A DNA stretch of 64,000 nucleotides from Mermis nigrescens (GCA_036768485.1 JAVLUZ010000741.1:186001-250000); one strand, 5' to 3'; positions 11,161-23,489 are shown, numbered from the stretch's first letter. Numbers and translations: made by a program. The notes: generated by a model not told the origin, from the letters alone.

Positions 11161-11771
11161 TAGAGATGTGCCGGGGCCGCCATTTCTGCCGGGGCCTAGA
11201 GTTGTGCATTAAAACATGTCAATGAGATGCCGAGTCGTGCGAATATAGCGCACTACTTAATGAACAATTGTCTAATTCTACTCTTTCTACATCCATATTT
11301 TGAATGTACTTTACTCTACAATTGAGTGCTTCTAATCTTTAAAACACGACTTATTCGGTTTGTCATAGGTAAACACGCAATGGAACAACTGTTTGTTGGT
11401 ATTCCAGTGGTACGTGAGATTTCCGTGGCATGGTTTTTTTAGTTGAGCCTTAAACTTACATAGTATAGGTTGTGCAGTGTTGTTTGTTTTGTTGCTTCAC
11501 CTTTATTATTCTGCTGATTACTCAATGAATCGTTGCACGATTTATCTGATCGTTTCCAAAGATTAATCTTAGCCCATTTATACATTCTCAACTTATGTAG
11601 AGCACACACCTGCTCATCGCAATTGATAAGTCGTTTCGTAAAACTATAAAAAAACTTTCTTTAAGGTCAGTTTCCTCTTTTTACACAACACTCATCTTGT
11701 CTTTTCACAGTTATTGCATACATTTTAATTTTTTATTGCAGGCCCCGGCGCCGGGGCCTGGCGCATCTCTA
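11161..11771 (+). mobile_element. hAT element with GC-rich ends (611 bp)
   Basis: Ends TAGAGATGTGCCGGGGCC / GGCCTGGCGCATCTCTA, target repeat GTATGTAC / ATATGTAC. The interior is AT-rich and without a frame. It is related to 27848-30225 and 1624-7255. Confidence 0.88.
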
Positions 11772-11779
11772 ATATGTAC

Positions 11780-12540
11780 ATACGATCCCTCTTCGGCATG
11801 TTTTGACAAAATTTCGATCATGCCCCCTTCGAAACAAAATAATGGATACGGGCCTGGTTGTCAATATTAGTAGAATTTTAGGAGCTTAAATTCTTTACAA
11901 CGACTGTATCACGACTTGCTTAATGCAAAATGCATAACAGTTAAATTTCAATAATATATGTGCCTAAAAGCTATGGTAAGAAGTGAAGAATGTTTCGTGT
12001 TATTTATAGACTTTGGCTTAGTTATGTGTACCTATATCCGTAAGCCTGTGCTGGCGTACGAAGCTTACTAAGTCAACCACTATTTGTCCCTAAGCGAGCG
12101 AAGCGAACGAAGGAATGCATCGTATTAAAGCTTCCAGGGTTTTTGTACGCTAGTTTTGTCTTAAGCCTGGGCAATGGTCAATGGTTTTCCCCGTCCATCC
12201 TTCCAAATAAAAGCTGGTTGTCTTGATTCAAAGAGTGGTTGTCCAATTACCGGCTTCTAAATTGACTGTCCAACTTCTAAAATTGGCTTTCCTGGTTCAT
12301 AAAATATGTATACATAGTTATTTAGCTTTGAAAGGTGGTTGGTTTGACCCAGAAAGTGATTGCTTTTCATCGCACTCGAGGCAAATTAATTCATATTTGG
12401 AGTTTTTCTGACTAAAATACGGCCGACTTTCCATATTTCCGTGCAATACCTTATTTTTTTAAAACTTCAGACGACTAAAGCGGGCGGGCCGGCCACTGCT
12501 CTAAAAATTGTTGTATGTATCTTTTGACTCGTGCTGAGTA
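11780..12540. other. Intergenic between HINT copies
   Basis: It contains a solo right end of the P family (GGATACGGGCCTG, about 11842-11856). Otherwise no gene. Confidence 0.45.
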
Positions 12541-12544
12541 GACT

Positions 12545-12938
12545 GTTCTTAGGGTGCGGGAGTTTAACCCTTCCCCAGAATAGCAACTAACCCCTCGCAA
12601 AATGGCTGCGATCCCCAGAATTGCCGATTTTTTGTAACAAGTGTGCATTTTTAGCTCATTTTTTGGCTCAAAAATCTCAAATTTTCGGCGCTTCTCGCCA
12701 TAAGCACAATTTTTGACTCTATTTTGTTTAATTTGCTCAATTTGTTCAAATTTTTTTGTGATTTCTTTTACGTTTTTATATTCTAGAAAAAATGAGCATT
12801 GTCTTTAAACGTCAAGAAACAGTGTTTTCAACGTGTACGACCCGTCGTTTTTTAGCCCAACAAGGCACTTTTTAAAAGATTTTTGGGCTTGCCCTTTCCC
12901 AAGAATTCTCATGCTGTATGTACATGTATGGTACCTAC
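12545..12938 (+). mobile_element. C-family element 5' of HINT copy 2
   Basis: C core in + orientation with TTTCGGCGCTTCTCGCC and CATGCTGTATGTACATG right end. It ends about 150 bp before the HINT copy 2 start, so it may sit in its promoter. Confidence 0.65.
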
Positions 12939-13094
12939 TGAGATGCCTATTTATTTGCTCTGTTATACATATTTATAAAATCAATCTGGAAATCAAGAGC
13001 GTGCTCTATTTAGGATTAATTATTAATTACCATATTCAATCTGATCTTCTATAAGGTTGTTCGCTTGAATCTCTCGCAGAGATTATTGCGAAGT

Positions 13095-13181
13095 ATGGCG
13101 AGTAAACCTGGTGGTGATACGATATTTGGAAAAATCATCCGCAAGGAAGCACCGGCTAAAATCGTTTTCGAAGATGAGCAA
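13095..13181 (+). CDS. HINT1-like: HINT copy 2, exon 1 (start codon)
   Basis: The exon encodes [20 protein letters not shown] followed by AKIVFEDEQ, the N-terminus typical of HINT1-type proteins ([20 protein letters not shown]). The ATG at 13095 is preceded by AAGT. No longer in-frame family sequence lies upstream, and the start agrees with the usual compact HINT N-terminus. The donor after 13181 is GTATAAGT, phase 0. With the other three exons the protein would be about 119 residues, close to the roughly 126 of animal HINT1. A short 5'UTR-like single-copy stretch (13040-13094) precedes it. Confidence 0.93.
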
Positions 13182-13189
13182 GTATAAGT

Positions 13190-14590
13190 CTATAGTTGAG
13201 TTATATTTTCGTAGTAACTTTGTGTGTTTCAGTTGTAATTATCTTTAATTGTAGTAGTAGAATTATGCATGTGCTTTGAATGTGAACTAATAAAGTTATT
13301 TGATCTGTTTTGAGAATCGTTACTAAGTATTGTCTTAGGCGGGACTATAGAAATTCGAAAGGCAATAGACAGTTTAATAGCAAAGTTTTATATGATGCTT
13401 AGCAACTTTTGGAATTCGACGTCTTTTAGGATTTTGATGTACAGTCTTTGTAAAAAACCTAGTCATGCATTATGCAGTAGATGAGTTCAGTGGTTAATCG
13501 TCCAGATAGCAGTAAATTTGTTATGTTTTTTACAATAGATAATGAAGGACGAGTCTTGTGGTTTTTGCTATGATTTATAGAGTAAAGACATACCTAGTAA
13601 TTTGAACTTTTATTTTAGCAGAAATTCTTAAACGTACTGCGCTTCACCTCGTATACTTTATTTGCATTTGCAACTTTTTATCTTTTTTTCGGTACATTGT
13701 GCTGATTTTTGCACACATTTTGAGCATTTTTCTCGAAAAAACTTTCGAAAATTTTCTAAATTGTTCTTATTTTTCGCAGCAGAAATGATTTTGAATAATC
13801 AAAAGATTGCAGAAGCCGCTACTTTACGCAAAATAAATGGATTTTTCGGACCATTTTAGTTATTATTGGGAAAGCTTGAGATCTCGCCCGACCCCTTCCA
13901 GAAAATCCTGGATCCGCCACTGGTGAATTACATTAAAAAAAGTGTTTGAAGAGCAAATTACAAATTATACTTACATTATAAATTATGATAATGTTAAATT
14001 GTGCACCTATATAATTATTTTAGAAACAATGAATTGCATTTGCAAATTATGAAATAGGTACAGTCAAAAATTATAAGGCTCGTTCAATACTATAACATAT
14101 CTGAGTTGGACGCAAATTATCCGACTTTTCGGATCTTACATATATATCTCTGCATCGGTCTAAGATCGTCCTTGTAAAAATGATCTGTCTACTTTTGTTT
14201 GCTCAGTCGATAGCGCAGGTGGCCTTCTGAATTTGTGGAGATGAAACTTTTGAAATTGGATATATCAACAACCTTGTGCAGAACGGTAAAAATAATAGTG
14301 TTTTCGAGTTTTTCTCAGCGAGAATTATATGTTGAAGAAGAAAAGTTTTTTCAAAAAATGCAATTTGATTTCAATTATATTATGCAAATATGTTGTAATT
14401 TGGGCTTATTAACTCAAAAAGTGTGCTAAAACCTATTCTAGTGGTCTGTCAGATATGCTTTGAGAATTTTCAATTTCTTCTCTATTGAGGGCACTTGTAC
14501 TTCCGAAATTGGGAAAGTGGACTAGTCCCCCAACAGCTACGCTTTTGGCTTCAGCTATAAAACTACCTACATACTAGCCCATATTAAGGG
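13190..14590. other. HINT copy 2 intron 1
   Basis: Single-copy AT-rich intron. 13630-13922 ends in a G-family terminus (GATCCGCCACTG, 13911-13922). No exon recognised; the open frame at 14235-14429 is unsupported. Confidence 0.4.
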
Positions 14591-14597
14591 TGCGGGG

Positions 14598-14838
14598 CAT
14601 ACGTGGGCAGCATCGAAATTCTGGGGGGGGTTGCAAGATTTTTCAAAGGTCAAAAAAGGCCTTAAAAGTGGTGATATGGCGAGAAAACACTATTTTTCAA
14701 CGTCTCTCATCAAGGACTATCCATTGACATCAAAAAATTGTGAAAAAAAACAAATAATTTCCAAAAATCAAACTCTGGGGAGTATTTTGGTTTCTGGGGG
14801 GTATTTTGGTTTCTCGGGAGGAAGGGGTGTATACCCCC
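14598..14838 (-). mobile_element. A-family hAT MITE
   Basis: CATACGTGGGCAGCATCG start, A core in reverse (CATCAAAAAATTGTGAAAA). Confidence 0.75.
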
Positions 14839-14841
14839 AAA

Positions 14842-15322
14842 CATACATTCCTATAGGGGGTGAGGGGGGTATCACCCCCACCTCAGGGTCCGAGACTTAA
14901 ATCACTGACGGACGATTTTGAGCTATCAAACATTTTCTGCATGATTTTTGGGTACAAAAGCAGCGAAGGTATAAAAATGTTTTCGGCGCTTCGCGCCGAC
15001 TAGTACATTTCTGTTTTGTTTACCCATAAAATACCTAGAATGAACTAAAAATGATCTGAAAAGTCAAAGTTTTCGATGAATTCTCATATTTTTACTTACA
15101 AGAGTGACGAAACTAGTCAGAATGGGACAAAAACTAGTTAAAAATGCAGTTTTTCGCATTAAAACATGCTATCTAGGATGTTTTAGCCATTTTTCATATT
15201 TGGCCTGCAATAAATGGCTAGACTCTAAATTTAGTGGTCCTAAATTTTGGGATTTCACCCCCCTGAACTTTCGACCTTGGGAAACTACCCCCTCCCCCAC
15301 GCCCAGGTGTGGTGCGGGGGTA
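14842..15322 (+). mobile_element. Q-family repeat (~480 bp)
   Basis: Starts CCTATAGGGGGTGAGGG and holds TTTTCGGCGCTTCGCGCCG. A near-identical copy lies at 50330-50778, and a reversed copy at 18800-19262 is interrupted by an H element. Confidence 0.75.
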
Positions 15323-15571
15323 CTCCCACACCACACTCACTTTAAGTCAGAGCATTGTAATTTGCTCTTCAAACTTCTTGTAATCACATATTGGTGATAA
15401 GGAATTAACTTTTACCAGCCATAAAAAGACTTTAAACGTTGAAATAAGGATCGTAAGGCGGCGGAAAGCTGAAAGTTTGAGGTTTTTCGATGAAACGATG
15501 CAAATTTTCATCATCCTCCCTACGTTAATTATCTTACCTTTCCGAAAATTTCTTGGATTTAAGAAGGATTC

Positions 15572-15931
15572 GGCCATACATGATCTTGGAGGTAATCACC
15601 GCCCCCAGAAAGTTTTCATCCTCCCTTCTCAAATTTTTCCACACTCCTAGAATTCGCGATTTTCCAAAGGTGTCCGAAATATTCGTAGGAAAAGTGCTGT
15701 TAGCTTTGCTCAGAAGTATTAAATTTTCGGTGCTTCGCGCCATATACTCATTTTTCGACTATATTTTGCAATTTATTCAAATTTTCTGGTTTGTTTTTTA
15801 AAATTTTTCAATGTTTTTTATGTACTGGAAAGATAGAACGTCATCAGAAACGCCGAAAAAATGATGTTTTTGACGCGTACCCGCCATTCTTGAGCTAAAA
15901 AGGCTCTTTAAATTCTCTTTTCTCTGCAGAA
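15572..15931 (+). mobile_element. C-family element, 3' end disrupted
   Basis: Starts CATACATGATCTTGGAGG, core TCGGTGCTTCGCGCCAT. The right end is lost where the 15932 inverted-repeat element begins. Confidence 0.7.
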
Positions 15932-16533
15932 TTCGGTGGAGCCAAAAAGGTGAACATACTTGAATTTCTCCATTGATAATGATGTAAAAGGAGGGACTAG
16001 GGAAAATTTCTCTATGTGCGCAGAAGCCCTAGGAATGTGCGAAACAGTTAGACCTCTCTAAACAACGCAAAAATCGAAGTCTGCGGCCTATGCGCGTTTC
16101 TGCAGATTTTCTGTAGTAATTTCGATTACGATGGCGAGTATTTTGATAACTTTATTTTAGAAAATATAAAGAAAATTGTGGTTTTTCATGCAAACTATTG
16201 AGTTGGCCGTGGAAGTGTAAAGTTTACACTATTATCTTTTAAGTCAGAGCATTGTGGAAGGTCAGGATTTCATGGAATAAATAATACACTGATTATTTAG
16301 TCATGAAAGTGTCTTTAATGCTCTTTTGCGAAACAGTTAAAAACGTTTTGTGACTACACCCTGATTTTTCACAGGCCGCAGAATATGGTTCGATTTTTGC
16401 GCTTAGAGGAAGTCTAACTGTTTCGCACATTCCTATGGCCTTTGCGCATACAGGGAAATTTTCCCTAGTCTCCCCTTTTACATCCTTAACAATGAAGCAA
16501 TTAAAGTATATTCACCTTTTTCGCTCCACCGAA
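15932..16533. mobile_element. Long-TIR element (~600 bp)
   Basis: Inverted arms of about 120 bp start TTCGGTGGAGC and end GCTCCACCGAA, continuing through CTAGGGAAAATTTCTC and TAGGAATGTGCGAAACAG. The inner arms (16021-16435) could be a nested element. No transposase. Confidence 0.8.
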
Positions 16534-16539
16534 GCATTT

Positions 16540-18220
16540 TTTCTTGCTAGTATTCTACTTTTTCTGAGCATGATTTTGTCCATAAACACTGCATTCTCAT
16601 TACAAAAAAGGCAGTCTAACTAACCTTAATCAGAGGAAAAAACCTACGTAAAAGTCCTGTTGGATCGATTTAAAAATTAGCATGAATACTTTCTTAATGT
16701 ATTTCATACCAGAAATGCTCGAGGAAAGTAAAATCCAGAGCTTTCATAAGCAAAGATTAACAGCAACAGTTTTTACTTTTTCTTCAACAGTTTATAGCTT
16801 CAATATCAAGTGTTGACTTTGAAAGAAAGATAAGGTTAGTCAGAAAATTTATTGAATTAAAATTTACGCCAATGACGTTACTAACCTAATTCAACTTAAA
16901 TCCTGCATCGACAGAAACAGCAAGCGAAGGCCAGGCATGGAGCAACAAACACATTAGTGTGAAAACCAACACAATGATGTGTCGGCCGCCAAAAATCGCA
17001 TGCAAGTAAACAATGCATGAGAAGGCAACGAAAATTAGTAGTCGAGCAAGACAACATAAACGATTCCGGCCACAAATTAACAATCCGTCGACGCGTCAGC
17101 AAATGCAAACAATTTGAAAAAATTTATGAGCTGCATGCATTTAAAAATGAACAGACATAAATTTGCATGGATTTTAACAAGAAAAGAATATTGGAATCGG
17201 TTTGATAAAGACTGCGCATAAGAATTATTATTATTATGAAGTAATTTGCAGTTAGTATTTTGAAAAATGTTTTTCATTCCAGTTAACCTTCAAAATAGTA
17301 CATGATTGCGAATTAAAATGATTAAAGATGAGTCAAAAATCTTTGAAATAAAAAACTGATCAAAAAATATGCAATAAGGAGTTAAATATTGGCATTAGCA
17401 AACATGTGCACAATTCAAAATTCACCTCTTCACAGCTCAGCAACCTCCAACTGTAGAAGAGTTTAAAGGTCAGATTCGTTATTCTGACGTTATGGAGATC
17501 ATTTTAAAAAAATAATGACCATACCCAATGCTCTGGGCGGGAAAGTGCTTATCAGTATAAGCTTTACACTTGCGCTAATAACGCAATATTGGGTGTATAG
17601 AAACAAAATAAACAAGGAAGTGTAACGCTTTGGTCAGGGCACACTTTAAGCATAATCAGCATGATCCGCCTGCTTAGCGGAGTAGCTAAAAAATTTTTTT
17701 CCGTCTCGAAGCCTTAGCACCAAAACGATCACAGATCAAGAAATATTGCGTTGAAGAAGAAAAAATTTGGTTTTGAGATATTGTAACCCTCTACCTTATA
17801 AAACCAATTGGACTACACAGAAACCAAAATTAAGTTAGGTAAACTTTAGGACACGCAAAGAAAAAACACGTATACTTTAAACTTTTGTGCAACAGCCATT
17901 GAGTGTGAAGAAATTTTAAGGTCAGATCCGTTATCAACAACTCAGAGTGCAACATTTAAAAAGAATGACTCTCCGCAAATTATTTGATTTTTCGGTTCAC
18001 ACTTTACAAACTCATTGCTAACTCGGTATTGAGTGTAAACAGATAAAAAATCAACATCGAGTTTTTAAATTATCTATCGATTAAGAAAAACCGCACCTCC
18101 CTGGTGAGTGCCCTTGTTGCTGTGAAGGGGGCACAAAATTCGCAGTCGCTGTGATAAACATATAAGAAAAAAGGATGGCCAAATATATGATAGGTAGCGC
18201 TATCGCGCTACCTATGATAT
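16540..18220. other. HINT copy 2 intron 1, single-copy
   Basis: No gene seen. 17450-17600 and 17900-18045 are diverged direct repeats (AAGGTCAGAT-CGTTAT ... ATTG-GTGTA-A-A-ACA). Confidence 0.4.
18190..18215. repeat. Perfect 11-bp hairpin
   Basis: ATAGGTAGCGC, loop TATC, GCGCTACCTAT. It is 7 bp left of the target repeat of the K element. Confidence 0.8.
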
Positions 18221-18229
18221 ACATAGTAC

Positions 18230-18450
18230 CGTACATGTGACAGGGAGGTTTGGGGAATCCTCCACCAAAAGTTGAACGTCCACCCATCCCACCAAAGTCA
18301 GAAAATGTTTTACCCAACCCTTGATTTTTTTAGAAAAGTCTTTTTTGGCCATTTTTATGTGTTTTTGGCCGTTTTTAGTCAAAAGTCATTTGCCCCCTCC
18401 AAAAATCGTCAAGGAACCTCCTCCCAAAAATTTGAGCCCCTACATGTATG
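18230..18450 (+). mobile_element. K-family hAT MITE
   Basis: 221 bp, ends CGTACATGTGACAGG / CCCTACATGTATG, perfect target repeat CATAGTAC (18222-18229, 18451-18458). It lies 76 bp upstream of HINT copy 2 exon 2. Confidence 0.9.
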
Positions 18451-18526
18451 CATAGTACATTATGATTTTTTAGCAAGTTGCAGGCTTTTCAATCAATAAT
18501 CAATAATTGAACTTTTGATCTTCCAG

Positions 18527-18631
18527 GCGATCGCATTTTGGGATATTATTCCAATGGCCCCGATTCACATATTGGTTGTGCCGAAAAAACCTTTTGCATC
18601 GTTAAGCGAAGCGACCGAATCGGATGCGCAG
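18527..18631 (+). CDS. HINT1-like: HINT copy 2, exon 2
   Basis: The exon encodes AIAFWDIIPMAPIHILVVPK, then KPFASLSEATESDAQ: 35 codons, the same length and frame as copy 1 exon 2. The acceptor is GATCTTCCAG, phase 0. As in copy 1, the exon must end at CAG (18629-18631) to join the LLGHL exon in frame, but here no GT exists at all. The following bases are CTATAATATATACG, and reading through gives an immediate TAA. Either this intron is removed by a non-canonical route, or copy 2 is disabled while its exons still look constrained. Confidence 0.88.
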
Positions 18632-18799
18632 CTATAATATATACGCAAGCCAAGTGGATGGTACTTCTGCAAATACCTATCAAATTGATACAAGCATATG
18701 TGTGTGCCGCATGAGAGATAAAAGGGTGTCCTACCATAATTTGCCAAGGTACAGAGTTCAGGATAGAGGTAAAATTCCAAAATTTGGGACCAGTAAAGT

Positions 18800-19262
18800 T
18801 CGAGCCTCTTTTTGCAAGTCGAATGAGAAAATGATTTAAATATCTTATACGATTGACTTTTTAAGATCATTTTGACTTCATTCAAGGCATTTTATGGGTA
18901 AATAGAAGAGAAATGTACTAGTTAGCTCAAAGCGAAAAATTTTAACTCCTTTGCTATCTTTGTCCCCAAAATCAAGTTGAATATGTTTGATCAAAATCAC
19001 AGTCACGTAGCTGGCCGTCCTATTTTAGGGGACCAATACCAATTTAGGGGGACTAAGCCCAAAAAGGCCAAAAATAGCACAAAATAAGGTTTAAAAAGTC
19101 CTGTTTTTCCGATTTTTCTGAATTTTGGGGGGTCTGGACCTCACCATTCCCCGAGAGCTATGTACGTGCCTGCAAAATCGTCTGACTATGATTCAAGTCT
19201 TGGGCCCTGATGTAGGGGTAATATCCTCTTATCCTGTCACCCTCACTTTGGGAATTTATATG
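18800..19262 (-). mobile_element. Q-family repeat, reversed and interrupted
   Basis: Homologous to 14842-15322 in reverse; split by the H element at 19000-19172. Confidence 0.65.
19000..19172 (-). mobile_element. H-family hAT MITE inside Q
   Basis: Ends CAGTCACGTAGCTGG / GCTATGTACGTGCCTG, target repeat CAAAATCA / CAAAATCG. Confidence 0.88.
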
Positions 19263-19431
19263 TCCTATTTGCACATTTGATAGGAAGAGATCCCCCAACC
19301 AAAGTTAGTCGTGCTCCCATCCTCATAATCCTCATGAAGATTGAGATTTTTGACCCTGATTTACGACAAAAATTTGGCGTTACGTGTTTGTACGTGTGTT
19401 GAGTATGCTAGACGTCCAGACGGGTAACAGC

Positions 19432-19575
19432 CATACATGGGCAGCACCGAAATTCTGGGGGTCAGGATGGGGTAAATCGCCAAAAATGTTACTAAAAATA
19501 GATTTCTGGGGTTTTACAGTAATCTGTGGAGGTATTTCAAATTCTGGGGGTACAAACCTCCTACGCCCATGTGTG
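19432..19575 (+). mobile_element. B-family hAT MITE
   Basis: 144 bp, CATACATGGGCAGC / CGCCCATGTGTG, perfect target repeat GTAACAGC. Confidence 0.92.
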
Positions 19576-19599
19576 GTAACAGCCATAGAAGCATAGCAT

Positions 19600-19895
19600 G
19601 GCCGATCTGGAGGGTCAGCCGGTCTGAAGTTCAGCAAGTCTGGGGGTCAGCAAGTTTGGGGGAACAAGAATTGAGCCTTTTGGGCTTAATTAACCTTAAA
19701 AACTGGTATAAGCGCTAAAATAGCGTTAAAACTAAGTCGTTTTACAGTTTCCGGTCAATTTTAAGCATTTTTAGAGAAATTTTTAATTTTCATCCGTCTT
19801 TTGCTTTCATTTTGCCTCGTTTTCCTTAGAAAAAATTCCTATTTTCTATTCTGACGTTGAAGTCTATTAGACCCCATAAACCTCACGTCTAGTAA
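19600..19895 (+). repeat. S-family repeat
   Basis: GCATGGCCGATCTGGAGGG start; core AAACTGGTATAAGCGC. Four copies in the window. Confidence 0.6.
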
Positions 19896-20221
19896 CAGCT
19901 TTCATTTATGCGACGCTGTAAAGAATAGTCAACCTTGCAAATTTTAGTCGAATGTTGAGAAAACCTGTGCTCTTTTTATATTAATTTGTACATGTTCTCA
20001 ATAAATAACTTTCAATACATCTGTTGCTTCATTTTTTACGCTTTGAAAATTTGTTTGTATATTCCATGAGGTTTCGAACGGAATTTTCAATTTTTTCGAG
20101 CATTTTATGTCTTAGGCGGAAAAATTAATTTTATATTGCCTACGGTCAACCCGTTTTATATACATAGTCGGATTATACCGCAGTTAGGAAATGTCAAATG
20201 CGCGCAGATGGGTTGCGATCA

Positions 20222-20367
20222 CATATGGGCATGGGGGGGTGTCAAACCCCTGCAAAAGTTTTGAACCCCCCACAGATTACTGTAGACCCCCAGAAATATA
20301 TTTTGAGTAACATTTTTGCGAGTTTTGGCGATTTCACCCCGAGAAGGTTTCTTGCTGCCATTGTATG
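20222..20367 (+). mobile_element. B-family MITE
   Basis: CACATATGGGCATGGGG / CTGCCATTGTATG ends. Confidence 0.65.
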
Positions 20368-20375
20368 GTTTTGAT

Positions 20376-20745
20376 CAGGCCCATATCCAGGATCCGGCCA
20401 AGCGTGGGGGGCAACATAAATTGGTCTTATCTAGGGAAATTCGTCGGAGTAGCTCGCAAAAACCGCATTTTTCGACGTTTCTCGACATGCTCTATCCATT
20501 ACGTAGTAAAATTCGAATTTTTTCGAAAGAATTTTTTCCAACTCAAAAAGGCTAGAAAAAGTGTCATTTTTTGGTCGCGCTTGGATCGAAGATTATGGAA
20601 AATACTTCACATCCGGCGCTAAGCGCCGAAAATTTGAAGATTTTGCGACAAAGACATGCGATTTTTACGTCTTTCCGTCGCATTATCTTACCTAACGGCC
20701 AAGAAGGGGGCCGGCTGCCCTCGCCCTCTCCTTAATACGGCTCTG
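20376..20745 (+). mobile_element. P-family hAT element
   Basis: 370 bp, CAGGCCCATATCCAGG / TTAATACGGCTCTG, target repeat GTTTTGAT / GTTGTGAT; internal CGGCGCTAAGCGCCG. Confidence 0.85.
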
Positions 20746-20881
20746 GTTGTGATATACAATTATGTCACAATTTAATGTTCTCTCTTAGTTGACAATCAGT
20801 CGTTGAATTTATGTTTTTTAAAGACGTTCATCAATTAACATGCTTTGTAAGAGATGTGCGTATTGCACTATTTGTCGTAAA

Positions 20882-21619
20882 CACTTTTTTTTGTTCGAGC
20901 TCTTTGTACATGTACAAAGATCTCCGGAAAAGTCTTTGTACGAGCGAAAATTTTTTTGTACATATAACGTATAGATATGCAATTGAATGTACACATTTTT
21001 ACATACTACTAGATCGTTATCCGTGACCCGCACGCTTCGCAAAAGGTGTAACTTTGTCCTAAATTCAGCTGGTTGTATTAGTTCGGCCCGAAACGCCAAA
21101 ATTTTCATGATTCTTAGGTTGAAATTACACATAAAATTCGACTCAGCAAGTTAAAATGACTTTTGTTACACAACTATAAATAATAAGCGGTTGCAATGTG
21201 CTGACTAAATTTCATAATAGACACTAATTTGTTTATGAATTTAATGCAACGCTAAGATTAAAGAGTCAATGTTATCTTCAAACGGCAGAAAACAGTGCAG
21301 TTATTTAATAAATCTTTTTTCTGCATAAAATCTTTATAAAACAGTGGAAATAGATGTAAAAGATGCTTCAATCTGTACAAAGACGCTTACAGATAGATTT
21401 TGAGTGTTGAATGCCCGCGCTTGGAGCCAAATAGAATGCAATTATGATACTGGCGCGAGCTCTGAAAATTTTTACAAATTTTGCTAAAAAATACTCTAAA
21501 AACGTTAAAATTTAATATTACTTTGCTTCTTGAAAAGTCTTGTTGTACATTGTACAAAGATGTTCATCGAAAATGCTTTGTACGAGCCTCAAAATCTTTG
21601 TCTCTGTACAAAAACAGTG
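20882..21619 (+). mobile_element. F-family hAT element
   Basis: 738 bp, perfect target repeat GTCGTAAA (20874-20881, 21620-21627). Confidence 0.92.
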
Positions 21620-21869
21620 GTCGTAAATGTTATATAATTCTAACTTGAATACTAGATAAAGTTATGGAATAATGTCGCCCGAATAATCATTAATAAAGAT
21701 ATAAAATTATTTCTAATGACTTGACAACGCAATAATTATTTTTTTAAAAATCTACTCGTAATTTAAAATAAAAAATGAATTCGAAATCGCTTTCCTTGCT
21801 TAACCTTTCAAGTCAGCTCGATTTCTTTTGTCGACTTGATAATGGACTACATTTTGAAGCCTTACTAGT

Positions 21870-22080
21870 AAGCATAGGTGGGCAGTAGCCAGATTCTGGA
21901 GGGATCCGATTGGGCTAAATTAGCACAAATATTTTATTTCTGGGGGTCTGGGGTCTGGGTGGTTTTAAAGAATTAAAAGTCGCCAAGAAGATGCCAAAAA
22001 TTCAATGTTGGGGTCTATCGATTTTGGGGAGGTCTTTCAGATTCTTGTGGGTCTAACCCTCACGCCCACTTGTGGTTCAG
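21870..22080 (+). mobile_element. B-family-like repeat
   Basis: It contains the B core (AGATTCTGGAGGGATCC ... CACGCCCACTTGTGG). Ends poorly resolved. Confidence 0.5.
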
Positions 22081-22122
22081 ACCCTCGCGCCTATTACTGT
22101 TCGCGAGTCTCTTACTCGTGAC

Positions 22123-22371
22123 CACACGTGGGCGTGGGGGTTAGGGTATGCACCCCGGAAGGCCGAATACCCTCCCCCAGAAACCAAAATACCCCCAGAA
22201 TCCAATTTTTGAATTTTGTTTATTTTCTTGCATTTTGATGCCAATGCACAGTTATCGATGAGAAACGATGAAAAATGGTGTTTTTCGCCATACCACCATT
22301 TTTGAAGACCATTTTTGACCTTTGAAAATCTTGCACCCTCCGTATTAGAATTTTGGTGCTGCCCACCTCTG
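22123..22371 (+). mobile_element. A-family hAT MITE
   Basis: 249 bp, perfect target repeat CTCGTGAC (22115-22122, 22372-22379). Confidence 0.93.
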
Positions 22372-22554
22372 CTCGTGACCATTCTAAGCTGAGCTTCTCA
22401 AATGAGTTCTTGAAATCGTTTCAAGACGATTAATTTTTATTTTTTAAGATTTTTAATATAAACTTTTTCATGATACAGTATCATATTCAATTCAGTCGAT
22501 ACACTGCTTTGCGTTGTTCATCAGCACAGCTGATAAAATATCGAGGTTCCTATC

Positions 22555-22909
22555 ATGTACGTTAGATGCACAGCTTAGAAATTCTGGGGAAGGATGAAGT
22601 CGAAGAATTTTTCTAAAGTGCCCTGTTTGGCTTAAAAACGATGCATCCGCGTCAAAAATATTGGCTTTTCTGACGATGCTCTTCCTTCTTTGACGATAAA
22701 AACACTAAAGATTTCTAACAAAATTCAATTAAAGCCAACAAAATATCGTCAACGATGACTGTTTTGGCGCTTGCGCATTAGAATTAAAGGTCTTAAAGCT
22801 TAACAAGGACGTTTTCTTTATTTTTTTGCAAAATCGCGAATTCTGAAGTAGGGTTAAAAGTTTTTTTGGGGGTTATTGAAACCCCCAAACCCCCAAGATT
22901 TTGTATGGT
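22555..22909 (-). mobile_element. C-family element, reversed
   Basis: C core in reverse (GACGATGCTCTTCCTTC; TTGGCGCTTGCGC). Confidence 0.6.
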
Positions 22910-23489
22910 TTGCACTGTTTCAGACATCACGCTGGTCCCTTGAACTTTTTCTATTGGTTTACATCTGATTTGTTTATTCAAGCTACATAAATTATTAGCT
23001 TTGTCTTGATAATCAATATAAGCTGTACGCGTGAAAATAACATAAAACCATACTTGGGCAATGTAGAGGTGGCCAGAGAGGTGAAGTCGAGGAATGGTCA
23101 TGTAGTGAATTGTGGTCATTGTTCATGTACAAGGTCTCTTTGTACATGTACGAAAACGCTTACCAAAAGTCATTGTACATTGCGTAACTAGATGTAGATT
23201 TTAGGGTACTATTATACAGTACAATAGCTTGTTATGTGTCAGTGCAGTGCTGTAAAGTTTTATTTTGACCCATATTAATGAAGTTTAGCACATTTATGGG
23301 TTTCTAGCGAGGAAAACTAGAAACATTATCAATAAGGCGCGAGGCGCCGGAAGGTTTTGATATTTTTCCCGTTTTCAGTTAGAATTTTCGGCTTTTCTCC
23401 TGAAGTAAGCTCAAAAATTGTCGTGCAGCATCTTTTGTTTTCTCAAAATCGCATTACAGTTCCCGAATTTCGATAACCTTAGTTAGGAG

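Noticed and set aside
16886..17108. Overlapping minus-strand frames with membrane-like segments
   Set aside because: Two frames over the same bases, neither with splice sites, family match or conservation; likely chance.
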